NCBI GenBank assembly: GCA_017471085.1
Contig: JAFUWW010000009.1
Coordinates: 1 to 64,000 of the forward strand
Direction of reading: 5' to 3'
DNA: 64,000 nucleotides
Source: Bacteroidales bacterium
GTDB lineage: Bacteria; Bacteroidota; Bacteroidia; Bacteroidales; UBA932
Positions within the stretch are counted from its first letter, which is position 1. The number at the start of each line of letters is the position of its first letter. The position numbers and the translations under genes were made by a program. The notes beneath the pieces were generated by a model. That model worked only from the letters and a program-made list of their open reading frames with translations. It had not been told where the DNA came from and did not search any database. Below, piece by piece: positions 26,513-33,701 of this stretch.

Positions 26513-26860
26513 CTATTGGAGCAGCAGGGCCAGGACGATAGCTAAAAGGAAAGCCGCTCCCACGATGACGGAGAAAATGCCCATCCCTTTGAGGCCGTCT
26601 TTCAGGTTCCTGCCGACGGCTTCGTCCACCGCCGGATCGTCCAGCGGATAGTGCTTCCGCTGCCACCAGGTGTAGATAATGGCTGACAAGTTGAGGACGA
26701 ACAGGAAGCCGCCCAGAATGGTGATGATCCAGGTCGATTTGCCTGTATCTCCTCCGATAAGGTCAACGATGCCCGTTACCATCCAGAATACGCACATGAG
26801 CGTCTGGAAGCTGTAATTGACCATCTGGGCCTTGAACTGGTTTTTGGTGATGCCTTTCAT
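26513..26860 (-). CDS. Small membrane protein, two spans, unknown
   Basis: A 115-residue protein with two helices (about 15-38: LMCVFWMVTGIVDLIGG region; 45-65: IITILGGFLFVLNLSAIIY) and a third hydrophobic stretch at the C-terminus (IVGAAFLLAIVLALLLQ). A charged loop DDPAVDEAVGRNLKDG lies between. Family not recognised. The start at 26860 overlaps the upstream gene's stop as ATGA. It lies between doublet A and the transposase-like gene. Confidence 0.72.
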   Translation of the reverse strand: MKGITKNQFKAQMVNYSFQTLMCVFWMVTGIVDLIGGDTGKSTWIITILGGFLFVLNLSAIIYTWWQRKHYPLDDPAVDEAVGRNLKDGLKGMGIFSVIVGAAFLLAIVLALLLQ

Positions 26861-27066
26861 TTCTTGGGGATATGGGAACCGAGGATGTACAACAGGGAAA
26901 TCGCGGCAGAAACGACGAGCGAAATCCCGAACATGATAAGGACATCGGACCAGACAAACTCCGCCGGTTCTTTGAGGTATGCAAATAAAGCCCAGCAAAT
27001 CGTATATCCGACGGGATATATGATAGCCATTCTGGCAAAAAGCTTCTGGTCCTTGGAGAGTTTCAT
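26857..27066 (-). CDS. Small membrane protein, two spans, unknown
   Basis: A 69-residue protein with helices at about 12-30 (MAIIYPVGYTICWALFAYL) and 42-62 (LIMFGISLVVSAAISLLYILG) and a basic end (HIPKK). Coupled to the next gene by ATGA. The pair resembles a two-gene membrane unit, such as a toxin-like or stress membrane pair, but nothing in the sequence proves a function. Confidence 0.68.
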   Translation of the reverse strand: MKLSKDQKLFARMAIIYPVGYTICWALFAYLKEPAEFVWSDVLIMFGISLVVSAAISLLYILGSHIPKK

Positions 27067-27072
27067 GGCTCG

Positions 27073-27100
27073 AATATTACAAGTTTAATATTACAAATTT
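27073..27100. repeat. 14-bp AT-rich tandem repeat in a divergent promoter region
   Basis: Two tandem copies of AATATTACAA(G/A)TTT lie between the minus-strand membrane pair and the plus-strand transposase-like gene. The region to about 27125 is strongly AT-rich against a GC-rich background and probably holds both promoters. Confidence 0.7.
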
Positions 27101-27197
27101 AATAAAAAAAGTAAATAATCGGTTAAAACAGAAAAATGTGCGCCGGAATTCTTAATGAGCGCTGGATTATTGCTCCAGACAGCTTATCTTGCGCGAT

Positions 27198-28154
27198 ATG
27201 AAAGAGTCGTATCACATCTGTTTCACCTCGCACGATGAGGTTATGTTCCGGAACCAGGAAGACTACGGAACCATTCTGAACCTGCTGGCCCTTCAGTGTC
27301 ATTCCAAGGATACCGAATTGCTGGTAGATGCAGAGATGTCCACCCACGTCCATTTGAATGTGTTTTCAGCTGCTCCGGTGCCCTATGCCCGAAGCTCCCG
27401 CATGTCGTATACGAAATACTTCAACCACAAGTATGGGAGGGAAGGCAGGTTCGGAGAAAAATACACCTTCGTTTTAAAGGTGGAAGGCTTTTACCACCAG
27501 CTGACCTTGCAGAACTACGTGTTGCGGAACGGGCTGCATCATGGAGCCGCCGCTACGGCTTTCGGATATCCCCATTGCACGGTCCGTGAACTGTTTGCGC
27601 AGGATATCGGCATGTCGGCAGAAAAGGCTGTGCCGATGTCCCGGCCGGAAATAGCATCAATTCTTCCGTGCCACGCGGAGTTTCCGGACGAATACCGGAT
27701 GAATGCTTCCGGAATCTTTGTCAGAGACAGTTTCATGGAACTGCGCCGAGCCGAGCAAGTATATGCCACCCCCAGAAACTACCTGTATCAGATGAACCGG
27801 CTCACTGACGACAGGTGGATCAAGGACCAGCTGGAAGACCATACGGGATCCCCGTTGACATTGGCTGAAATAGAGAAAGCCGATGAAAAGTCGGTTGCGC
27901 AGATGCTCATCAACGAATCCGGCAGGAACTTCGACCGGCACCGGATGCAAGATCCGGCAGTATGTGCTTTGATAGACAAAAACTTGATCATCCCTTTCGG
28001 AGCCACCTCTGTCTATCAGCTCACGGACTCCCAGAAAACACGGATCGCCCGGCAGCTCTGTTTTGAATTCCACTTGCCGGAGCACCAGATCCGGCGCTGT
28101 CTGGTTACCGGTCCAGATACCCGGGCCATGTTGCAAAAGAAATCGGCCTGGTAG
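27198..28154 (+). CDS. REP-associated tyrosine transposase-like (Y1/HUH) protein
   Basis: A 318-residue protein with a Y1_Tnp (IS200/RAYT-like) core. The HUH motif is HVH (His50, His52) in DAEMSTHVHLNVFS. A SYTKYFNHKYGREGRFGEKY segment matches the RAYT SYTRYFN region, and the candidate nucleophile is Tyr107 in LQNYVLRNGLHHG. A long C-terminal extension ends with a helix-turn-helix-like segment (DSQKTRIARQLCFEFHLPEHQIRR). The ATG at 27198 was chosen over an upstream TTG. The last codons and stop lie inside element B1 of the 51-bp repeat. Inferred role: DNA nicking and rejoining at those repeats; it may be domesticated. Confidence 0.82.
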   Translation: MKESYHICFTSHDEVMFRNQEDYGTILNLLALQCHSKDTELLVDAEMSTHVHLNVFSAAPVPYARSSRMSYTKYFNHKYGREGRFGEKYTFVLKVEGFYHQLTLQNYVLRNGLHHGAAATAFGYPHCTVRELFAQDIGMSAEKAVPMSRPEIASILPCHAEFPDEYRMNASGIFVRDSFMELRRAEQVYATPRNYLYQMNRLTDDRWIKDQLEDHTGSPLTLAEIEKADEKSVAQMLINESGRNFDRHRMQDPAVCALIDKNLIIPFGATSVYQLTDSQKTRIARQLCFEFHLPEHQIRRCLVTGPDTRAMLQKKSAW

Positions 28155-28260
28155 GGCATTCTACGCTGCAACATGGCAGCAAAAATGGCATTATGGACAG
28201 AAAAACTTACCATGTTGCAACAGAAATCGGCCTTGCAGTGTCTTCTGCACTGCAACATGG
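28126..28260 (+). repeat. 51-bp element doublet B (overlaps the transposase gene end)
   Basis: Copies 28126-28176 and 28210-28260, again 51 bp with a 33-bp spacer. Both keep the exact ends CCATGTTGC and GCAACATGG and the core AATCGGCCT, but their interiors differ more from doublets A and C. B2 has an 8-bp perfect inner stem TTGCAGTG/CACTGCAA. B1 carries the transposase-like gene's stop codon (28152-28154). Confidence 0.92.
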
Positions 28261-28261
28261 C

Positions 28262-28337
28262 TTACAACAGGATACGGGGAAGGTCGGCAAAGCAGTCTAT
28301 TACAGCAAGATACGGGGAAGGTCGGCAAAGCGGTCTA
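28262..28337. repeat. 38-bp tandem duplication of the HAD gene 3' end
   Basis: 28262-28299 and 28300-28337 are tandem copies with three mismatches. The right copy is the true gene end (stop at 28300-28302); the left one is an extra downstream copy that repeats the last residues (FADLPRILL) and a stop. The extra copy starts one base after element B2. Confidence 0.88.
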
Positions 28338-28950
28338 TGACGGCGCTGGCACCGGCGGAAAGCAGGTCTTCCCGGTTGCTGTTTCCGTAAGAGACGCCGC
28401 AGGTACGGCAGCCGGCACGAAGGCCCATCAGGATATCGACCGGCATGTCTCCTACCACCCAGGCGTCATCGGCCGTCACGCCCAGCGTCTCCAGCGTAAT
28501 GAGCACCGGCTCCGGGTCCGGCTTGGCGTTGGTCACATTGTCCGCGCCGATGATCAGGGAGAAGCAGTCCAGAATGCCCGCCTCCGCAAGGAACTCCTTC
28601 AGAGAACGGGAAGATCGGGACGATGCGACGCTCAGGGTTCGGCCTTCGTGCCATAGCTTCAGGATGGTTTCCTTCACTCCCGGGAACAGCTCTACGTGCA
28701 TGAGGGAGCGTTTTTCCTGGAAAATGCGCCGGTAGGTGGCCATGCACGCTTCCAGACGGGCATCGTCAAAATCAGGGTACAACTGCCGGAAACATCCTTT
28801 CAGCGGCAGGCCGATGCTGGACGCGCAAGCCTGGGCGTCCCGGAACTCCAGCCCCAGTTCCTGCATGGTGCTGTGCATGGTGGAGACGATATACCCCTGG
28901 GTGTCTCCCAGGGTACCGTCGTAGTCGAAAATGATGAGTTTTGCTGCCAT
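28300..28950 (-). CDS. HAD-superfamily phosphatase (phosphoglycolate phosphatase-like)
   Basis: A 216-residue HAD hydrolase. Motif I DYDGTLGD, motif II Ser in VASSRSS, motif III Lys in NAKPDPEP and motif IV VVGDMPVDI; an alpha-helical cap lies between I and II, as in PGP/beta-phosphoglucomutase-like enzymes. The ATG at 28950 (MAAKLIIFDYDG) was chosen. A longer open frame runs upstream, but only through the 51-bp repeats. Substrate not determinable. Confidence 0.9.
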   Translation of the reverse strand: MAAKLIIFDYDGTLGDTQGYIVSTMHSTMQELGLEFRDAQACASSIGLPLKGCFRQLYPDFDDARLEACMATYRRIFQEKRSLMHVELFPGVKETILKLWHEGRTLSVASSRSSRSLKEFLAEAGILDCFSLIIGADNVTNAKPDPEPVLITLETLGVTADDAWVVGDMPVDILMGLRAGCRTCGVSYGNSNREDLLSAGASAVIDRFADLPRILL

Positions 28951-28957
28951 AGGCCTG

Positions 28958-28965
28958 CAAAGATA
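28958..28965 (-). promoter_or_regulatory. -7 box of the HAD gene, 7 nt from the start codon
   Basis: TATCTTTG on the minus strand; seven bases to the ATG. The upstream promoter half would fall inside element C1 of the 51-bp repeat doublet. Confidence 0.62.
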
Positions 28966-28976
28966 CAAAATATCCG

Positions 28977-29111
28977 CCATGTTGCAGCGCAAAACGCACT
29001 GCAGGGCCGGTTCCGGCGGCAACATGGCAAGGAAAACGGTACCCCAGCCCAAATTACCAGCCATGTTGCAGCGCAAAACGCACTGCAGGGCCGGTTCCGG
29101 CGGCAACATGG
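28977..29111 (-). repeat. 51-bp element doublet C (inverted relative to A and B)
   Basis: Copies 28977-29027 and 29061-29111 are identical to each other over all 51 bases and separated by 33 bp. In reverse complement they match element A1 at 48 of 51 positions, and the spacer matches the A spacer at 23 of 33. They occupy the gap between the nucleoside kinase 3' end and the HAD promoter. Confidence 0.93.
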
Positions 29112-29136
29112 CAAAGTCGGGGGCGGCCCGCCGCTC

Positions 29137-30804
29137 TTACAGCGTCTGGCCGCCGATGAACTCGCGGAGGATGGAGGTGGGCGGGATGGCGGCTATCTCC
29201 GAGGGCTGCAGCGCCACGATGTATTCCAGGAAAGTGAGCAGGCGGGTGGCCTCCGCATAGGCCGGAGAATCCGGACGGATACGGCGCAGGAGCGGTTCCG
29301 CATAATATTTCAGCAGGGGCAGTTCGTACAGCAGCGCGCTGTTGAACTGGGCATCGGCATTCTCCTGGAAGGGGAAGATGTAGCGATTCTCCCCGCGGCG
29401 CACGGAAGGCCAGCGAAGGATGGTGTCTTCCGGGATAATCCCCCGGACCCGGTTATCCCGCACCATACGGCGCAGCAGGCGGTTGTCCGTAGTGGAGATG
29501 CAGCAGTTCTCGTCCAGTTTCAGGGAAGTCAGGGCCGATGCATACACCCGGTAGATGCGGCTCTGATCTACCGAGGGAACCATGTCCGGATCCAAGGCGT
29601 GGATGCCCTCCATCACCAGGATGTCGTTCTCTTCCAGGTGCATCCGCCTGCCCTCGAAGAAAGGCCGACCCTGCTTGAAGTCGTAGCGCGGAAGTTCTAT
29701 TTCCTCTCCCCGGAGCAGGGCGTTCAGCTGATCGCCCAGAAGCTGGAGGTCCATGGCTTCCAACGCCTCGAAATCGTAATTGCCGTCCTCGTCCTTGGGC
29801 GTACGCTCCCGCTCCACGAAGTAATTGTCTAGTTCGATCACTTTGGGGTTCATTCCCAGCACCTTCAGCTGCTGGGCCACCCGCAGGGAAGACGATGTCT
29901 TTCCACTGGAGGACGGACCGGCCAGGAAGACGATCTTCAGGCGGTCACGCTCGGCGAAGATCTTGTCGGCCACCTCTGCATATTTCCGCTCCTGACGGGC
30001 TTCGCACAGGTTGATCAGCTCCACAGCTTTTCCGTCCATGAGCAGATGGTTCAACGCGCCTACACTCACTACGCCGGTGGTCTTGCACCAATAACCGTAG
30101 TCTTTCAAGGTAATGGTGAGCTTGATCTGCTTCTGGCGCGGGATGGGACGGGTAATGTCTTCGCCGGAGGGATACTGCAGGCAGAACCCGTGGTGGAAGG
30201 GCATGAGGTCGAAGACCTTGAGGTATCCCGTAGAGGGGACCAGCGGGCCGTAAAAGGTATCGGCCACTCCGTCCAGGAAGTAAACGCTGCAGGAATACCG
30301 CCCCAGAGAGTGCTGCAGCCCTGCTTTCAAGGGCTGGTTCTGGGCCGAATAGATGGCCTCGGCATCGGTGGCGAGCATCTTTTCCCGGGTAAAGGGCAGG
30401 TCCAGCTGCACCAGGCGGCGCATCTCTTCCCGGAGCTGCATGATCTGCTCGTCCGTGATGCGGCATGCGCGGAACTTGCAGTACAGCCCGCTGGGCAGGG
30501 AATGGTTGATCTTGAAGACCTTGTCCGGGAACAGGTTCCGCGCGGCCCGCTGGGCCAGAAAACTCAGGGAACGCAAGTATGTCCGGCGTCCGTCCGGATG
30601 GTTGTACCCCACAAATTCTACCTGATGCGGCTCATACAAACGGCTGTCCAGCGACTTCAGTTTGTGGTCTACCAGTGCAGCCAGGACAGGATACTCTTTC
30701 CCGGTTTTGGGGTCTGAGATTCTCTCGGGGGCCAGGGCGGCAACCATATATCCTTCTTCCACCGGATAATGCCGGCCGTCGTTTATGCAAAAGATATCTA
30801 TCAT
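29137..30804 (-). CDS. Nucleoside (uridine-like) kinase with tRNA-synthetase-like N-terminus
   Basis: A 555-residue protein. The N-terminal half resembles the TGS/second-additional domain of threonyl-tRNA synthetase (NHSLPSGLYCKF..., then YPSGEDITRP). The C-terminal half is a phosphoribulokinase/uridine-kinase P-loop domain with GPSSSGKT at about 294-301, DNYFVERERTPKDEDG and the substrate-binding region MEGIHALDP. This two-domain form is common in Bacteroidales and annotated as nucleoside kinase. Role inferred: pyrimidine nucleoside salvage. Confidence 0.87.
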   Translation of the reverse strand: MIDIFCINDGRHYPVEEGYMVAALAPERISDPKTGKEYPVLAALVDHKLKSLDSRLYEPHQVEFVGYNHPDGRRTYLRSLSFLAQRAARNLFPDKVFKINHSLPSGLYCKFRACRITDEQIMQLREEMRRLVQLDLPFTREKMLATDAEAIYSAQNQPLKAGLQHSLGRYSCSVYFLDGVADTFYGPLVPSTGYLKVFDLMPFHHGFCLQYPSGEDITRPIPRQKQIKLTITLKDYGYWCKTTGVVSVGALNHLLMDGKAVELINLCEARQERKYAEVADKIFAERDRLKIVFLAGPSSSGKTSSSLRVAQQLKVLGMNPKVIELDNYFVERERTPKDEDGNYDFEALEAMDLQLLGDQLNALLRGEEIELPRYDFKQGRPFFEGRRMHLEENDILVMEGIHALDPDMVPSVDQSRIYRVYASALTSLKLDENCCISTTDNRLLRRMVRDNRVRGIIPEDTILRWPSVRRGENRYIFPFQENADAQFNSALLYELPLLKYYAEPLLRRIRPDSPAYAEATRLLTFLEYIVALQPSEIAAIPPTSILREFIGGQTL

Positions 30805-30922
30805 ACTTCGCCAATTGTCTTAGGTTACAATAATAGCAAAAAAACACGAAAAATGCCATTTTTGCATCAAAATAACCTGCTACAAAACGGACCAGCCACA
30901 CCTTCGTTCCGCTGCCTTGGGC

Positions 30923-31366
30923 TCAGTCATCAGCCTCCACACCCGTAAAATGAGTGGGATAGTCCCCGAACTGGAGGCTGAAACGGAGCGTTTCCCCGGA
31001 AATGCTGCCTTCCAACCCGTGCACCGTATACTTGGGATATTCCCCGCCGAGCGCCCAGGGGACCACATTGTCACAGAAAAACGCGTCGCCTTCCACGGTG
31101 ATGCCCGGAATGCTGACATCAATGGTTACCGGCATGGCCGGGACAAACTTGATCCGGTAGATGACCAGTTCCGCCGTGCGGCCGTCGTCAGACGGGCGGA
31201 AGGCCACATAGATGTCCTGATTGTCGTACGTCCCTCCGTTGTAATCCACAGATACCGTTCCCACATACAGGGACTGGCCCGGGATGGCGTCGGCCTTGGG
31301 ATCTTTGTGACAGGATGCGGCGGCAACAAGCAGCGCGGCCATGATTCCGATGCGAAAAGCGTTCAT
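30923..31366 (-). CDS. Calycin-like lipoprotein next to a TonB-dependent receptor
   Basis: A 147-residue lipoprotein: hydrophobic signal with lipobox AAASC at about 16-20, then a beta-rich domain (GTVSVDYNGGTYDNQDIYVAF...) of the small calycin-like type seen in Bacteroidales. It starts 5 bases after the receptor stop codon, so the two are co-transcribed. Probably a surface or periplasmic ligand-binding partner of the receptor. The ligand is unknown. Confidence 0.78.
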   Translation of the reverse strand: MNAFRIGIMAALLVAAASCHKDPKADAIPGQSLYVGTVSVDYNGGTYDNQDIYVAFRPSDDGRTAELVIYRIKFVPAMPVTIDVSIPGITVEGDAFFCDNVVPWALGGEYPKYTVHGLEGSISGETLRFSLQFGDYPTHFTGVEADD

Positions 31367-31371
31367 ATCTT

Positions 31372-33537
31372 CTAGAATTTAACGTTAATACCCAAACTGA
31401 TGCGGCGGGGCTTGCCCAGGGCGAAGAATTCGTTCCCCATGGACTTGAAATAGAAGGCATGGTAGCGGCTGCCTGCCAGGTTCTCCCCTTTCAGATAGAG
31501 GGAAAGGCGTTCCAGGGAGAAGCGCAGCTGGGCGCCCAGGCACAAGTACAGGGGATCTTCCAGGGAGTTTTCCTCGTTCCAGGCAAGCGGACCAGCACCC
31601 CGCAGGTTCAGACCCAGTTTCCAATTCCCCAAAGTATAGGCGGCCGATGCAAAAAGCGTATGCTCCGGACTGTACGGGATGCGTTTCCCTGCATAATCAT
31701 TGTTTCCGTCCGAAAATGCGGTAAATCGTGCCCGGTTCCAGCCATAGGACAGATGGGCGTGGAAAAAACCGGGGGTCCAGTCTGCCTCCGCCTCCACTCC
31801 GCAGCTGAGGCTGCGTCCTGCGTTGGCCATCATCCGGCCCGTAGACATCCCAGGCGGAAACACGGTCAGCTGCTGGTTCACGGCATCAATCAAAAAGGCC
31901 GACACGGACGCGTGAAAAACGGTTCCCCGCGTGTAACGGAATCCCAGTTCCACATTCCACGCCTCTTCCGGCCTATACTCGGTATGGCCTGCCCCCACCG
32001 ACACGGAGGGTCGGTCCAGATAAACGCCCAAGTCGGCCATGAGTCCGTTCATCATCCGGTTTTGCAGGATGTCGGAGAAAATCTGGGTATTGAATCCACC
32101 CGCCCGGTAGCCCTTGGCCACCGAAGCGTAAGGCTTCAGATGTGCCCAGCCGTCATAAAAGACCGCCAGCTTGGGAAGCAGCTGGAGATAATGATGGTCC
32201 AGACTGCCCCGATAGCTGTCTTCATAGGCCTTGGGAACCTTCATGGTGGGAAAGAACTGGTAATGGAGGGAAGACACACAGTCGTAATCCATCCAGGCGC
32301 CCTCGTAATCCAGGCGGAGCCCGGCTGTAAGTTGCCAGGGACCCAGCAGGAACACCGACTCATGATACAAGGCGGCATTCCAGGAGAGGATACCGAAAAG
32401 GCTGTTTACTGGAAAACTTTGGTCCGGGATATCCAGAAAGCCGATGTCCCCTGGGATATTCCGGTTGGCATTATCCAGGATCAGCGTCCGGATACCATCC
32501 TCCTTGAACGTGACAGGGGCATCCAGCCGGTTTCCCTTGAAAAAGCCGAAGAAACCCGTCACAGGCTTCCACCAGTCCATTTTTCTCACCGGCCGCAGAA
32601 TCACTTCGGCCGTGAGGGCGGCGCTCCGCTGCTCTTGCTCCAGGGTAAAGATGGACGAGGGCAGATAATCTTGGTCCATGCGCATCCGGTCCCAAAGCAG
32701 CTGGGCAGACAGCAAGGCATCCACCGCAACCCGACGCTTGTTTACACGCGCCTTGAACCCCTCCAGCACCCACAATCGCCGGTACCCGGCCTCATCATTG
32801 TAGGAAGGAGGCTGCAGTACACCGTCTTTGTAAAGTCCGTAAGCGAAACCGCCCTCGTCGGAGAAATTGGCCTGAAGGATGTTGCTCAGAAACACCCGCT
32901 CCCCTGCCGCCTTTTCCCATTTCCAGCGCAGCTGCCCGCCGTTGAAAGGGTCGCAGAGTGCGTCCTTATAGGAATTCCGGAAAAATCCGTCCGTATGACG
33001 GAAGCCCAGGCTCAGGGCATGTTGCCCTCCGTACCATGACAGCTGCGTTTTCAGCGTATTGGCGCTCCCCCACTCCAACAAGGCCCTGAAGCCCTTTGCA
33101 TCCAATGGCCCCGGCGTGTGCAGCGACAGCAGCCCGCACATGGCATTCCGGCCATACAGAGTGCCCTGCGGACCCCGAAGCAGGTTTACGGACGCAATAT
33201 CCAGGTAGTCGAAATCATAAGCATTTTTATCCAGGATGGGGAAATCGTCGATATATAGCCCCAGGACGGGATTATCCATCCGGGAGCCCAGACCACGCAT
33301 GTAAATGGTGGATGTCAGGGAAGCGCCATAGTCCGGGAGCAGGAGTCCTGGAACCAGCATGGCTACCATTTTAGGATTATCTATCCCCATCTCCACCAAC
33401 TGATCACGACCGATAACCGTGACGGGAGCGGGCAGTTTGTCCAAGCGGACATCCTGCTTGGCCGCCACCGCAACAGCCGGCACCAATAGGGTATCCGGGA
33501 CAGCCACCAAGGCCGATATAAACAATTCCAATAGCAT
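31372..33537 (-). CDS. TonB-dependent outer-membrane receptor
   Basis: A 721-residue TonB-dependent receptor: signal peptide, a plug domain (LPAPVTVIGRDQLVEMGIDN..., with the conserved LRGPQGTLYGRNAMCG) and a 22-strand-type barrel that ends in an aromatic residue (INVKF). It lacks the N-terminal carboxypeptidase-like domain and SusD partner of polysaccharide-utilization receptors, so a siderophore, cofactor or metal ligand is more likely. It depends on a TonB/ExbBD system such as 9661-11590. First gene of a two-gene unit with the lipoprotein. Confidence 0.93.
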   Translation of the reverse strand: MLLELFISALVAVPDTLLVPAVAVAAKQDVRLDKLPAPVTVIGRDQLVEMGIDNPKMVAMLVPGLLLPDYGASLTSTIYMRGLGSRMDNPVLGLYIDDFPILDKNAYDFDYLDIASVNLLRGPQGTLYGRNAMCGLLSLHTPGPLDAKGFRALLEWGSANTLKTQLSWYGGQHALSLGFRHTDGFFRNSYKDALCDPFNGGQLRWKWEKAAGERVFLSNILQANFSDEGGFAYGLYKDGVLQPPSYNDEAGYRRLWVLEGFKARVNKRRVAVDALLSAQLLWDRMRMDQDYLPSSIFTLEQEQRSAALTAEVILRPVRKMDWWKPVTGFFGFFKGNRLDAPVTFKEDGIRTLILDNANRNIPGDIGFLDIPDQSFPVNSLFGILSWNAALYHESVFLLGPWQLTAGLRLDYEGAWMDYDCVSSLHYQFFPTMKVPKAYEDSYRGSLDHHYLQLLPKLAVFYDGWAHLKPYASVAKGYRAGGFNTQIFSDILQNRMMNGLMADLGVYLDRPSVSVGAGHTEYRPEEAWNVELGFRYTRGTVFHASVSAFLIDAVNQQLTVFPPGMSTGRMMANAGRSLSCGVEAEADWTPGFFHAHLSYGWNRARFTAFSDGNNDYAGKRIPYSPEHTLFASAAYTLGNWKLGLNLRGAGPLAWNEENSLEDPLYLCLGAQLRFSLERLSLYLKGENLAGSRYHAFYFKSMGNEFFALGKPRRISLGINVKF

Positions 33538-33545
33538 AGGCGCTG

Positions 33546-33553
33546 CAAAGATG
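33546..33553 (-). promoter_or_regulatory. -7-like box of the TonB-dependent receptor, 8 nt from the start
   Basis: CATCTTTG on the minus strand, one mismatch from TAnnTTTG; eight bases to the receptor ATG. Confidence 0.45.
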
Positions 33554-33670
33554 CACCTTTTCCGGCATTAATCTAAGGACATGTATCGCCAAAATTAGGA
33601 TTTTTTAATCCTAAAACATTCACAATACACCCTCTCAAGCTTCTCTATACGATATTTCACAGATTTTTGC

Positions 33671-33678
33671 TATCTTTG
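33671..33678 (+). promoter_or_regulatory. -7 box of lysS
   Basis: TATCTTTG, 23 bases before the lysS ATG at 33702. Confidence 0.65.
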
Positions 33679-33701
33679 CGCTTTACAGAAATCAGAGAGA
33701 T

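Noticed and set aside
26351..26545. Small plus-strand protein over doublet A
   Set aside because: The open frame arises only because the repeat lacks stops in that frame; it has no promoter or homology, and similar frames occur over doublet C.
28951..29109. N-terminal extension of the HAD phosphatase
   Set aside because: The open frame continues upstream through doublet C, but the family start and the -7 box place the real start at 28950.
26358..29111. CRISPR-like arrays (51-bp repeats with 33-bp spacers)
   Set aside because: Each cluster has only two repeats, the spacers of A and C are related rather than unique, the repeats are longer than CRISPR repeats, orientation differs between clusters, and no cas gene is present.
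1..29111. Kinship between the 83-bp tandem repeat and the 84-bp doublet period
   Set aside because: Both contain a short CATGTTGC stretch, but otherwise the sequences do not align by eye; the similar period is probably a coincidence.
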